A stretch of 64,000 bases of DNA from Clostridiaceae bacterium. Its GTDB lineage: Bacteria > Bacillota > Clostridia > Lachnospirales > Lachnospiraceae. Every line of letters begins with the position of its first letter. Position 1 is the first letter of the stretch. A program made the position numbers and the translations under genes. The notes beneath the pieces were generated by a model. The model was given only the letters and a program-made list of their open reading frames with translations, was not told where the DNA came from and searched no databases. This document shows positions 37,413 to 47,800 of this stretch, piece after piece. The stretch covers positions 62,001-126,000 of the forward strand of contig CABIYE010000002.1 in the NCBI GenBank assembly GCA_902362865.1, read 5' to 3'.

Positions 37413-38240
37413 TTAAAATTTATACAGGCTTTTCAGCGTTTTTTCTATCATAAGCCCTTCTCGTTCAGGGTAATCGTAACGGCTGCTTTCCCGGATACAG
37501 CTGCAGACGAAGTTATGCGCTTCTTCTACACTCTGTAAAATGGTTTTTCCGTTGAGCAGTCCGGCTGTCACCATGCCGTCAAATACATCGCCTGTCCCAT
37601 GGAATTCTCTCAGCATTTCCCGGTTTTCTAATATCGTAAGCTGTTCTTTTTGGAGAACGGCAATCCCTTTGCCGCCCATACCAGCCGGAATGCTGGTAAT
37701 TATAATATCCTTCGCACCCAATTTCCTGAGGGAACAGCAAATTTCTTCTATGCTTTCTTTTTCATCGGTAAGGACAAATTCTTCTCCCAGAAGCAGATAA
37801 CATTCTGTTAAATTCGGCAAAATCAAATCCGCATAGGGAAGCAGTGCCCTTACAGCGGTACCATAGGAGCTATCGAAATTACAATAATAGTTTCCGTGAT
37901 CACCCATGATCGGATCCAGAACAACGGTTGTCCCCGGAAAAGCTTTCAGGAAATACTGCACGGCATCCACCAACTCCGGGCTTCCCAGATATCCTACAAA
38001 AATCATATCAAAGGTAACTTTCTGCTCCTGATAATGATCCGCACAACTGCGTATGTAATCTCCTGACACCTTATAAACAGCAGGTTTCCCATATCCGCCG
38101 GTATGGGTTGACAAAAGGATGGTAGGTATGGGACATACTTCGATTCCTTGCACTGTAAGCACAGGAAGCATATTCGTCAGCGCTGCTTTCCCCACTCCAC
38201 ACATGTCATGGAGAAGCGCTATTTTTTTTACTGGTTTCAT
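37413..38240 (-). CDS. Pyridoxamine/pyridoxal kinase-like protein
   Basis: Ribokinase-fold kinase of the vitamin B6 salvage type. The 275-residue protein has the N-terminal IALLHDMCGVGKAALTNMLP, STHTGGYG and the catalytic EFHGTGDVFDGMV (general base Asp in GTGD). The start is placed at 38240, one base after the stop of the flippase gene (TAATATG); a GTG at 38255 would be inside that gene and without a ribosome binding site. Confidence 0.85.
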   Translation of the reverse strand: MKPVKKIALLHDMCGVGKAALTNMLPVLTVQGIEVCPIPTILLSTHTGGYGKPAVYKVSGDYIRSCADHYQEQKVTFDMIFVGYLGSPELVDAVQYFLKAFPGTTVVLDPIMGDHGNYYCNFDSSYGTAVRALLPYADLILPNLTECYLLLGEEFVLTDEKESIEEICCSLRKLGAKDIIITSIPAGMGGKGIAVLQKEQLTILENREMLREFHGTGDVFDGMVTAGLLNGKTILQSVEEAHNFVCSCIRESSRYDYPEREGLMIEKTLKSLYKF

Positions 38241-38241
38241 A

Positions 38242-39906
38242 TTATCTTCTTTCACCTCTAAGCAGATGCATTTTCCTGAGAACGTAGATTAAGACATCAC
38301 CCTTCGGGATACTTCGCAGTTCATCTTCCGTCACTCCTCCCAGCAGAACCAAAATAATTCCATACAGAAGTACGGCAACAAGAATTGCGATAACGGTTGC
38401 GATTTTCTCCCCAATAAACAATTCACAAAGCAAATGAACCAAAAGCGCACCAAGCCCCATAATAATGGAAGCTATCGTAGGAATAACAAAAGTACGCCTC
38501 CTTTCCTGTATGTATCCGCAAGCTTCCCGAAGATCATGAGCATTCAGGACACAGATTGCCGCGGCAAAAATAATCTTGCTGACTACGATGGAATAAATGC
38601 TCCACTTAAATACAATCAGCATAATTAAAAGCGATACAATATGAATAACCAGCGAAATCGCCGCGTTCTTCACCGGCTTTGCCATCTGATCCATTCCCTG
38701 AAGTGCGGCATTCGTAACCGTAGACAAGCAGAAAAAGACGACAGAAATACCACCTATTCTAAGCAGCATGGCCGGGATTTCATTGTCCTGTGTATAGAAT
38801 AAAAGGTCAAGAATCGGCCTTGCCAGGAAAATGAATCCTGCAGCACAGGGGATTGCTATCAGCATATTAAACCGCGACACCATGTCAATCTTATTATGTA
38901 TCTGTCTGCGTTTCCCCGTCTGAATTGTCGCAACAAGGCTCGGGATAAATGAAGAAGCCAGCGCACTTGCCATACTAAGTGGAATATTTGTCATCGTATC
39001 GTACTGACCATTGAACATACCGAGAAGCGCTGTGTACTCTTCTTCCGCATATCCTTGTGCTGCCATAATATTAGAAAAAATAGCCTGGTCAAGAAGGTTA
39101 CTGATATTATACACAGTCGCACTTAAAATAACCGGAGCGATAGTTAAGAATAATATTTTATAAATATACTTACGGCTTTCCAGTTTCTTCGTCCTATCAC
39201 GCCGCATCTGCTTTTTCAGCGTTCCTCGGTACACACCAAATACAAATACCAGGAATAAAAGCGCCGTCAACGCCCCCATAACCGTTCCCAGGGTACCGCC
39301 TGCAGCGGCAAATGCAGCCTTGTAATTGTCATTTCCGTTGGACTGCGCCACCGTTTTTCCAAGATTCAAAAGCAAATAAGCTCCCGTCACACTGACAATT
39401 GCATTTACAATCTGCTCTAAAATTTGTGAAAATGCGGTGGGAATCATCGTCCCATATCCCTGGAAGAAACCTCTGAGCACGCCCAGAATAGCAACGATTA
39501 AGATACAGGGAGCAAGTACGCGCAAAGCATATACGCTTAAATCCATCTTCAGGATATTAGTTGAAATAATGCCCGCTCCGAAAAATACGATTGCCGCAAC
39601 GATACCGCCCGCCAAAACAGCAAATGTCATTGCTCCTTTCAATACCCGGTAAGCATTCTTATACTGCCCCGTCGAAACCCGGGCAGATACCAGCTTAGAC
39701 ACGGCCATCGGAAGGCTGTAAGAAGTAAGCATCAGCGCCAGGCTGTACACCTGGAATACAACTCCGTAGTACCCATTTCCCTTTGCTCCCATAATATTGG
39801 TAAGCGGGATGCGGTAGGCAAGACCAATTAGTTTGGTGATAATCGCAGCCACACCAAGAATTGTACCTTGCATAATAAAATTCGTTCCTTTTTTTCTCTC
39901 CGACAT
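38242..39906 (-). CDS. MOP-superfamily flippase (SpoVB/MurJ-like polysaccharide biosynthesis protein)
   Basis: The 554-residue protein has about 14 membrane segments and the N-terminal family stretch MQGTILGVAAIITKLIGLAYRIPLTNIMG. Relatives include SpoVB and the lipid II flippase MurJ. Which lipid-linked substrate it moves cannot be decided from sequence. It follows ybeY by 17 bases and is coupled to the kinase gene. Confidence 0.85.
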   Translation of the reverse strand: MSERKKGTNFIMQGTILGVAAIITKLIGLAYRIPLTNIMGAKGNGYYGVVFQVYSLALMLTSYSLPMAVSKLVSARVSTGQYKNAYRVLKGAMTFAVLAGGIVAAIVFFGAGIISTNILKMDLSVYALRVLAPCILIVAILGVLRGFFQGYGTMIPTAFSQILEQIVNAIVSVTGAYLLLNLGKTVAQSNGNDNYKAAFAAAGGTLGTVMGALTALLFLVFVFGVYRGTLKKQMRRDRTKKLESRKYIYKILFLTIAPVILSATVYNISNLLDQAIFSNIMAAQGYAEEEYTALLGMFNGQYDTMTNIPLSMASALASSFIPSLVATIQTGKRRQIHNKIDMVSRFNMLIAIPCAAGFIFLARPILDLLFYTQDNEIPAMLLRIGGISVVFFCLSTVTNAALQGMDQMAKPVKNAAISLVIHIVSLLIMLIVFKWSIYSIVVSKIIFAAAICVLNAHDLREACGYIQERRRTFVIPTIASIIMGLGALLVHLLCELFIGEKIATVIAILVAVLLYGIILVLLGGVTEDELRSIPKGDVLIYVLRKMHLLRGERR

Positions 39907-39923
39907 ATAAAATACTCCATCCG

Positions 39924-40418
39924 TTATCGCATAATCTGTAAATGTTCCAGTATTTCTCTCTGTTTTGCTTCCATAATCTGACGTTCTTCATCTTCCATAT
40001 GGTCATATCCAATTAAGTGTAACACAGAATGGATAATTAAAAAAGCATATTCTCTTCTGACAGAATGTCCGTAAGCGGCCGCCTGTTCCAATACTTTTTC
40101 TTTAGAAATCACAATATCGCCAAGCAGAAGTTCGCCGGACTCCGGATGAAAGCAATCTTGCGTTTCTTCAAGAAATGCAAATTCTCCCGGAACCGGGTAC
40201 TGAACCATAGGGAAGGAAAGCACATCCGTTGGGCGGTCTATTCCTCTAAATTCCCGGTTCATTTCATGGATTTGTTCATTCGTTGTCAAAAGCAGGCTCA
40301 CTTCTGCCTCGTATGGGCAGCCGATGTAATTTAATGTATCTTCAATAATCTGCCTGGCAAATGATTCACACTCCAGAGGGAGCCTGCCTTCCCCTTCTTC
40401 TTCAAAATAAAGAGTCAT
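39924..40418 (-). CDS. ybeY: Endoribonuclease YbeY
   Basis: Zinc-dependent RNase in 16S rRNA 3'-end maturation and ribosome quality control. The 164-residue protein has the metal-binding signature HSVLHLIGYDH. The start at 40418 (MTLYFEEEG) follows GGAGG and overlaps the phoH stop; the longer frame up to 40469 lies inside phoH and lacks support. Confidence 0.94.
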   Translation of the reverse strand: MTLYFEEEGEGRLPLECESFARQIIEDTLNYIGCPYEAEVSLLLTTNEQIHEMNREFRGIDRPTDVLSFPMVQYPVPGEFAFLEETQDCFHPESGELLLGDIVISKEKVLEQAAAYGHSVRREYAFLIIHSVLHLIGYDHMEDEERQIMEAKQREILEHLQIMR

Positions 40419-40419
40419 C

Positions 40420-41403
40420 TTATTTTTTCCTCCGGTTCTTTCCTGGTTTTTTTGTCTCATATTCTTCATATGCTTTTACAATCCTCTGTACCAGCGGATG
40501 TCTTACAACATCTCTGCTGGTTAGGTTGCAAATGCTGATATCTTCAATATTTCTTACTACCTTAACCGCCACATCCAGACCTGAAATCTGATTGCCCGGA
40601 AGGTCTTTTTGCGTGGCATCTCCGGTAATGACAACTTTAGAGCCAAAACCAATTCTTGTTAAAAACATCTTCATCTGCGCCGGAGTCGTATTTTGTGCTT
40701 CATCCAGTATAATAAATGCATTATCCAGTGTCCGCCCTCTCATATAAGCAAGAGGCGCCACCTCAATCAGTCCCTTTTCAGAATTCTTAAGAAAGCTTTC
40801 TGCCCCCATAATCTGATATAACGCATCGTAGAGAGGACGGAGATAGGGATCAATTTTACTCTGCAGGTCTCCGGGCAGGAATCCCAGCTTCTCTCCGGCT
40901 TCTATCGCGGGTCTGGTAAGAATAATCCTTCCCACTTCATTATTTTTAAAAGCTGTGATTGCCATCGCCATTGCCAGATACGTCTTTCCGGTTCCGGCAG
41001 GTCCTAAGCCGAATACAATCATTTGTTTCCGGATTGCGTCTACATATTTCTTCTGTCCCAGTGTCTTAGGTTTAATGGGCTTCCCCTGCAGGGTATGACA
41101 GATAATGTCCTGGTCTATCTCAAGCACCTTTTCTTCACTGCCTTCCATGGCAAGCGACAAAGTATAATCAACATTCTGCTCCCTGATATCGTTTCCCCGT
41201 TTGGCAAGTTCTATCAATTGCTTCAGCACGCTCTCCGCCTTTGCCGTCCTGGAAGATTCACCGAGGATTTTCACCGTATCTCCGCGAGCAATCAAAGTAA
41301 CGTGAAGTGTTCTTTCTATTTTCTTTGCAAATGCATCAAATTGACCAAATACCACGCTCTGGTACTCGGCCGGGATATCTACCGTTATTTCATTCATTCC
41401 CAT
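40420..41403 (-). CDS. phoH: PhoH-like ATPase
   Basis: The 327-residue protein has the Walker A FGLGPAGTGKTYLAMAMAI (about residues 130-148) and Walker B FIILDEAQNTTPAQMK. The family is linked to RNA metabolism and often neighbours ybeY, as here. It overlaps yqfD by 14 bases. Confidence 0.94.
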   Translation of the reverse strand: MGMNEITVDIPAEYQSVVFGQFDAFAKKIERTLHVTLIARGDTVKILGESSRTAKAESVLKQLIELAKRGNDIREQNVDYTLSLAMEGSEEKVLEIDQDIICHTLQGKPIKPKTLGQKKYVDAIRKQMIVFGLGPAGTGKTYLAMAMAITAFKNNEVGRIILTRPAIEAGEKLGFLPGDLQSKIDPYLRPLYDALYQIMGAESFLKNSEKGLIEVAPLAYMRGRTLDNAFIILDEAQNTTPAQMKMFLTRIGFGSKVVITGDATQKDLPGNQISGLDVAVKVVRNIEDISICNLTSRDVVRHPLVQRIVKAYEEYETKKPGKNRRKK

Positions 41404-42664
41404 CGTCTGTATCTGTCCTTTCTGTCCCGTCTTCCCCGGTGGTTTCAGGCAAAGGGATTTCTTCCGTTGGCAATTTACCGCCGATATCTGTAAGAATGGT
41501 TAATGTTCCCTTTGCCGATGCAAAATCGCGCTCTGTGTATATTTTAACATTATTCTGCAGAATTTCTACCCCCTTTTTTTTCATATCTGCACAATATCTA
41601 GAAAACTTTTCACTAAGTATATCCTGAATTTCTTCTTTTCCATAACTTTTTTCTACAGGTTGATAGGGGATGATGGTACGTGTTCCATAAGAAAACGGAA
41701 GCAAAAAGTTTTTTCCTATCTGAAGGGCAGTCTCCTCGGTCCATATTTCGAAGGTTTCATAAGGATTTTTATATGCTCCAAAACCAATGATATAATGGCC
41801 GGCTCTTATGAAGTAAAATTCTTTTTTAATATTTTCATACTTTTTTGCTGTATAAGTAAGGTTCTGTCTTTCTTCATAAACTATGGAAGTCTGACCGCGG
41901 ATATCTGCGTCGGATTTCAAATAATGATATCCCGTAACTTCTCCGCTGTCATTTAAAATTTCTACTCGTCCCGAGACAAGGATATCTCCTTTTTTAACGC
42001 TGTCTCCCACATGAACCATCGGGGTTCCGCTCCTTGTAATCATTTCTGTAATGACACAATCCCTGTCTGCTACGATATCTTCCCCCTGTTCCTGTATAGC
42101 AGAATCACTTTCTTCATTTTTATAGGAATCCTCGTTTTCCTTAATCTGTACAAACAATCTTGTACCCTTTACGGAAGCCGACGCCCACACAATATCGTTA
42201 TACTCTTTTCGGAGTGCCTTTACAATACCGGCACAATCAATCTCCGACTTTTTCATTCCATGTGTAATGTCTCGTGATTCCAAAAAGGTAAGAATTGTAT
42301 CATCACTATATCGAATGTTGCCGCTTATGTCAATATTCCATATAAACAGTGAAAGAAGATAAACGAGGAAAACACATCCTGCCGCACCGGAAAAAAAAAG
42401 CTTGCGTTTCCGGTATCTGTGTAAAAAAAAAGGAAGCCCGAACCGTTCTGTTATGATAACCTTCGTCCCGGTCTTCTTTATAATTGGCTTTAATTTATGA
42501 AATCCTTTGATAGTTATGTACATATCATAAGCCCCTTGATCGGCTGTAAGATTCCAAATATAAATCCCTCTGTGACTGCAGGCATTTAAAAATCTTTCCG
42601 GTGAATATCCTGCCACGCGGATTCTCAGATAGCCTTTCAAATATCGGATGAGTGATGTTAACAA
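41390..42664 (-). CDS. yqfD: Sporulation protein YqfD
   Basis: The 424-residue protein has the YqfD N-terminal domain (LKGYLRIRVAGYSPERFLNACSHRGI region, about 8-35), one membrane segment (about 88-110) and an extracellular part with FtsQ/POTRA-like features. In Bacillus it is expressed in the mother cell and needed for sporulation. The start codon is TTG (42662-42664), seven bases after GGGGG. Confidence 0.88.
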   Translation of the reverse strand: MLTSLIRYLKGYLRIRVAGYSPERFLNACSHRGIYIWNLTADQGAYDMYITIKGFHKLKPIIKKTGTKVIITERFGLPFFLHRYRKRKLFFSGAAGCVFLVYLLSLFIWNIDISGNIRYSDDTILTFLESRDITHGMKKSEIDCAGIVKALRKEYNDIVWASASVKGTRLFVQIKENEDSYKNEESDSAIQEQGEDIVADRDCVITEMITRSGTPMVHVGDSVKKGDILVSGRVEILNDSGEVTGYHYLKSDADIRGQTSIVYEERQNLTYTAKKYENIKKEFYFIRAGHYIIGFGAYKNPYETFEIWTEETALQIGKNFLLPFSYGTRTIIPYQPVEKSYGKEEIQDILSEKFSRYCADMKKKGVEILQNNVKIYTERDFASAKGTLTILTDIGGKLPTEEIPLPETTGEDGTERTDTDDGNE

Positions 42665-42675
42665 TGAAATTCCCC

Positions 42676-42966
42676 CTATTGATATTCAACTGAATGCAGT
42701 CTTCCTGTTACTTTCATTTCATCATTCGTGTAATATTCTACCTTCAGGCAGGTTCCATGCAGTTTAATCTGTCCTGTTTTCGTCTGTATACGAATTAAAG
42801 TATCGGTATATTCCTGTATACCACGATAATTTTCAAGGCACAGTTCTGAGTTTCCGGTCACAGTAAGAATCGGCATTCCAAGGGCAACATCTTTCGGTAT
42901 CCCATAAGCATCTGCCATACGGCTCTGCAGCGAAGTGGCATCTATGTTCGTTCCTTTTCTTTTCAT
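42676..42966 (-). CDS. yqfC: Sporulation protein YqfC
   Basis: A small YabP/YqfC-family protein, 96 residues from the ATG at 42966 (100 from a GTG at 42978), with GMPILTVTGNSELCLENYRGI typical of the family. It pairs with yqfD, 11 bases downstream. Its start lies directly at the end of a terminator-like hairpin and no clear ribosome binding site is visible. Confidence 0.85.
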   Translation of the reverse strand: MKRKGTNIDATSLQSRMADAYGIPKDVALGMPILTVTGNSELCLENYRGIQEYTDTLIRIQTKTGQIKLHGTCLKVEYYTNDEMKVTGRLHSVEYQ

Positions 42967-43011
42967 AATAAAAGCCACACATAGTTTTATAACTAATCTA
43001 TGTGCAGCTTT
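42963..43011 (-). terminator. Terminator after the pyrimidine phosphorylase gene, overlapping the yqfC start
   Basis: AAAGCTGCACATAG (43011-42998 on the minus strand) pairs with CTATGTGTGGCTTT (42984-42971) as a 14-bp stem with two G-U wobbles, followed by TATTATG, where ATG is the yqfC start. Confidence 0.65.
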
Positions 43012-43042
43012 TGTTTCTTATTACATTATCCTGCTTCAGAAA

Positions 43043-44344
43043 TTAAATAACTTCTTTGATGATAGATTTTGCCTTTACCGGTGTATCAGACCAGGACCAA
43101 GCCGCAAGAAGCCTTTCTTCTGCAGCGGACAGCTTTTCTTTAGCATTTGCATGAAGATAAGCCAGCGTATCGCCTTTCTCAATATACTCGCCTTTTTTCC
43201 TGCAAAGAACAATTCCGACTGCCGGGTCAATGATGCTTTCTTTCGTTTCGCGTCCTCCGCCCAAAAGCAAACTGATGCGACCGATTTCCTCTGTTTTAAT
43301 ATCGGCCGTAAATCCACTCACCGGAGATTGTACCGGCACAATATATTGTGCAGACGGGAGACGAGAAGGTTCTTTTACCTGTGAGACGTCCCCACCCTGC
43401 GCTTTCACAAATTCACAGAATTTCCTCCAGGCATTTCCGTTCTGCAAGGTTTCATTCATCAGTTCCCTGCCTTCTTCAAAAGTCTCTGCTTTTTCTGCAG
43501 CAACTGCCATATAAGAGCCAAGCGTAACAGCCAATTCTGTCAAATCCTCCGGGCCGTGCCCTTGCAATGTGTTGATCGCCTCTTTTACTTCCAATGCATT
43601 TCCTACCGCATAACCCAGCGGCTGATCCATATCAGAAATAACAGCTTTCATCCGTTTTCCTGCAAGCCGCCCGATTGTTACCATCTCTTTTGCAAGCGCT
43701 CTTGCATCTTCCAGACTCTTCATAAATGCCCCGTCACCTGTTTTTACATCAAGTATAATAGCGTCTGCCCCGGCTGCGAGTTTCTTGCTCATAATACTGC
43801 TGGCAATCAGGGACATTTGATCCACCGTCCCGGTCACATCCCGGAGAGCGTATAGTTTCTTGTCTGCCGGGGCAAGATTCCTGGTCTGCCCCGCAATTGC
43901 AATATGAATATCATTTACATTGCGGATAAAAGTTTCTTCGGAAAGCTCCGTAGAAAATCCACGTATACTTTCCAGCTTATCAATGGTTCCGCCCGTATGC
44001 CCCAGACCTCTTCCTGCCATCTTTGCCACCGGAATCCCAACGGAGGCCGCCATTGGTCCAAGCACAAGAGATGTCTTATCTCCTACTCCTCCGGTACTGT
44101 GTTTATCCACTTTTATTCCTTCAACATGCGACAAATCCATCATATCTCCGCTGTGAGCCATAGCAAGCGTCAGTTCTTTCGTCTCGTTTTCATTCATTCC
44201 CCGGAAGCAGATTGCCATCATCATAGCAGACATCTGATAATCAGGAATTTTTTCTGATACGTACCCCTGAATCATAAAATGAATTTCTTCCTTTGTAAGA
44301 GCCATTCCTCTCTTCTTTTTGATAATCAGGTCATACATAGTCAT
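43043..44344 (-). CDS. pdp: Pyrimidine-nucleoside phosphorylase
   Basis: Phosphorolyses uridine, deoxyuridine and thymidine to base and (deoxy)ribose 1-phosphate. The 433-residue protein shows the phosphate site KHSTGGVGDKTSLVLGP and MAGRGLGHTGGTIDKLE, with the family's C-terminal domain. Thymidine phosphorylase (deoA) is a close relative; length and low-GC Gram-positive origin favour Pdp. GGAGG precedes the first ATG. Confidence 0.9.
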   Translation of the reverse strand: MTMYDLIIKKKRGMALTKEEIHFMIQGYVSEKIPDYQMSAMMMAICFRGMNENETKELTLAMAHSGDMMDLSHVEGIKVDKHSTGGVGDKTSLVLGPMAASVGIPVAKMAGRGLGHTGGTIDKLESIRGFSTELSEETFIRNVNDIHIAIAGQTRNLAPADKKLYALRDVTGTVDQMSLIASSIMSKKLAAGADAIILDVKTGDGAFMKSLEDARALAKEMVTIGRLAGKRMKAVISDMDQPLGYAVGNALEVKEAINTLQGHGPEDLTELAVTLGSYMAVAAEKAETFEEGRELMNETLQNGNAWRKFCEFVKAQGGDVSQVKEPSRLPSAQYIVPVQSPVSGFTADIKTEEIGRISLLLGGGRETKESIIDPAVGIVLCRKKGEYIEKGDTLAYLHANAKEKLSAAEERLLAAWSWSDTPVKAKSIIKEVI

Positions 44345-44374
44345 AAAACCGCCTCCATTTTATTACCTGCCGTT

Positions 44375-44791
44375 TTATTCCTCCAGCATAGATGTACAAT
44401 TCGGACATCTTGTGGCATCAATTGCAATCTCCGTCTTACAGAAGGGACAGATTTTCGTTGTTGCCGCTTCCACAGCCTCTTCCTTTTTAGAAAATTTAGC
44501 CGCTGCTGTATTCATTGCCTTTACAATCAGAAAGACAACAACTGCCATAATCAGGAAATTCACAACTGCTGTAATGAACTTTCCGTAATTCAGTGTTACC
44601 TCACCCAGAATATTCACACTCAACGAGTCAAAATTCTTACCACCAAACAAACCGATAATAGGACTTAAAATATCTTCTACAAGTGATGTTACAATCGAAG
44701 TGAATGCACCACCGATAATTACGCCGACCGCCATATCCATCACATTGCCGCGATTGATAAATGCTTTAAATTCTTCTATAAATTTCTTCAT
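44375..44791 (-). CDS. mscL: Large-conductance mechanosensitive channel MscL
   Basis: Tension-gated safety valve against osmotic downshock. The 138-residue protein has the N-terminal amphipathic helix and first membrane helix (FKAFINRGNVMDMAVGVIIG) and a second helix around residues 70-95. The C-terminus carries a zinc-ribbon-like CPFCKTEIAIDATRCPNC, which is not in E. coli MscL but is seen in some Firmicute homologues. Confidence 0.93.
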   Translation of the reverse strand: MKKFIEEFKAFINRGNVMDMAVGVIIGGAFTSIVTSLVEDILSPIIGLFGGKNFDSLSVNILGEVTLNYGKFITAVVNFLIMAVVVFLIVKAMNTAAAKFSKKEEAVEAATTKICPFCKTEIAIDATRCPNCTSMLEE

Positions 44792-44810
44792 CTTTCGTTC
44801 TCCTTGCTAT

Positions 44811-47800
44811 CTATTTTTCCTTTATCTCGGCATGTAATTCCTGGAGGGATTTCACTTCTCCGCAGCCTTGTTTTTTCATGGATTTAATGCCGCTTACAGT
44901 TGCTTTCGCCGCGGCAATTGTTGTCATATACGGAATCTTTTTCTTAATTGCCGCCTTACGAAGATAGCTGTCATCTTCTTTTCGTTCCTGTCCGATTGGT
45001 GTATTTACAATCAAATCAATCTTACCATTTGTAATCAGATCCAGCATATTTGGTCTGCCTTCCTGAAGCTTATTTACCATTTCAGCTTCGATTCCGGCTT
45101 CGCGGATTAACTCACAAGTATGTCTGGATGCAATAATCGTAAATCCTGTCTCAGCAAATTCTTTTGCCACCTCCACAATTTCCGGTTTGTCTTTATCGTT
45201 GACAGAAAGTAAGACGGTTCCTTTAAGCGGCAGCTTCTTCTGAGTTGCCTCCTGCGCTTTGTAAAATGCCTCCCCGTAGAACCTGGAAAGTCCCAGAACT
45301 TCTCCTGTAGAGCGCATTTCCGGCCCAAGTACCGGATCTACCTCCTGGAACATATTAAATGGAAAAACAGCTTCCTTCACGCCATAATATGGAATATTCT
45401 GTTCTTTAAGCTGCGGAACCGGAGAAGGCTTTCCTGTTAATTCAGATGTGACAATGTCAATCGCCAGCGGCACCATCCGTATATTACATACTTTAGATAC
45501 CAATGGAACTGTTCTGGAAGCTCTTGGATTCGCTTCCAGAACATACACTTTGCCATTCTCGATGGCATACTGCATATTCATAAGCCCCTGCACATGCATT
45601 TCTTCGGCAATCTTTCTAGTATATTCCTTTATCGTCTCCAGGTTCTCTTTTGAAATATATTTGGACGGAATGATACATGCAGAGTCACCGGAATGAACAC
45701 CGGCAAGCTCAATATGTTCCATAACTGCCGGAACGAATGCATGGGTTCCATCGCTAATAGCGTCAGCTTCACACTCTGTGGCATGTCCAAGGAAACGGTC
45801 AATCAGAATCGGTCTGTCCGGTGTCACGCCCACTGCCGCATTCATATATCCAACCATGCTGTCCGCATCATATACAACTTCCATCCCTCTTCCGCCAAGC
45901 ACGTAAGATGGACGAACCATGACCGGATAACCGATTTCTTCTGCAATCTGCAGTGCTTCTTCCACATTGACAGCCATTCCCGATTCGGGCATAGGGATTT
46001 CCAACTTATCCATCATGGCACGGAACTGATCTCTGTCCTCTGCAAGATCAATCACAGAAGGAGAGGTTCCCAGGATTTTCACTCCGTTTTTCTCCAGGTC
46101 AGAAGCAAGGTTCAGCGGTGTCTGCCCTCCAAACTGCGCAATTACGCCTACCGGCTTTTCTTTTTTATAAATGCTCAGTACATCTTCCAGCGTCAGCGGT
46201 TCAAAATAAAGCTTGTCAGATGTATCATAGTCGGTAGATACGGTCTCTGGATTACAGTTCACGATAATTGTCTCAAATCCCAACTTCTTAAGTGCTAATG
46301 ATGCATGTACACAGCAATAATCGAACTCAATCCCCTGGCCGATACGGTTCGGGCCGCCGCCAAGGATCATGATCTTCGGCTTGCTCTCCTTTACCGGATT
46401 CTGATCCGGTGCATTGTAAGTAGAATAATAATAGGCGCTGTCCTTTGTTCCGCTGACGTGCACACCCTCCCAGGCTTCTTCCATACCCAGTGCAATTCGT
46501 CTCTCCCTCACTGCATCTTCCGGTATATCAAGAATCTGACTTAAATATTTATCAGAAAACCCATTCTTCTTTGCTGTAATCAAAGCTTCATCAGACGGAA
46601 GGCCGCCCCGGAATGCAGCGAGCGCTTCTTCTTCCTCTACCAATTCCTTCATCTGTTCAATGAAATAATGTTTTACCTTCGTAATTTCATGAATCTCATC
46701 TACGGATGCCCCTTTCCTGAGTGCTTCATACATAATAAAATGCCGTTCACTGGAAGGTGTAATCAACAATTTTAACAGTTCTTCCTTTGATTTCTGATCG
46801 AAATCCTTAGCGTGTCCCAGTCCATAGCGTCCGGTTTCAAGACTGCGGATTGCCTTCTGAAATGCTTCCTTGTAAGTCTTACCGATACTCATAACCTCTC
46901 CGACAGCACGCATCTGGGTTCCCAGCTTGTCTTCCACTCCTTTAAACTTCTCAAATGCCCATCTGGCGAATTTAATTACTACATAATCACCATCCGGAAC
47001 ATATTTGTCAAGCGTACCATATTTTCCACACGGTATCTCATCCAGCGTAAGTCCGGCTGCCAGCATTGCGGATACAAGAGCAATCGGGAATCCGGTTGCC
47101 TTAGAAGCCAAAGCAGAAGAACGGGACGTCCTTGGATTGATTTCAATAATAATATCCCTATCCGTCTTCGGGTCATGTGCCCACTGCACATTGGTTCCCC
47201 CGATTACCTGGATAGACTCAACAATCTTATATGATTTCTCCTGCAGCCGTTTCTGGACTTCTTCGGAAATCGTGAGCATCGGCGCAGAACAAAAAGAATC
47301 GCCTGTGTGGACGCCAAGAGGGTCCATATTCTCAATAAAACATACGGTAATCATATTATTGTTGGCATCACGTACGACTTCCAGTTCCAACTCTTCCCAT
47401 CCGAGAATAGATTCTTCTACAAGCACCTGTCCCACAAGGCTTGCCTGCAGCCCACGGGCACAGACTGTCTTTAATTCTTCTACATTATAGACCAAGCCGC
47501 CGCCGGAACCGCCCATAGTATATGCCGGGCGGAGTACCACCGGATATCCCAGTTTGTCAGCAATCGCCAATGCCTCTTCTACAGAATAAGCAACCTCACT
47601 TTTTGCCATCTCAATTCCAAGACTTTCCATCGTATGCTTGAATTCAATTCTGTCTTCTCCACGTTCAATAGCGTCTACCTGCACACCGATAACCTTAACC
47701 TGATACTTGTCCAGAATCCCTTTCTGTGAAAGTTCCGAACACAAATTAAGACCGGACTGCCCTCCAAGATTCGGCAATAACGCATCTGGTCTTTCTTTTG

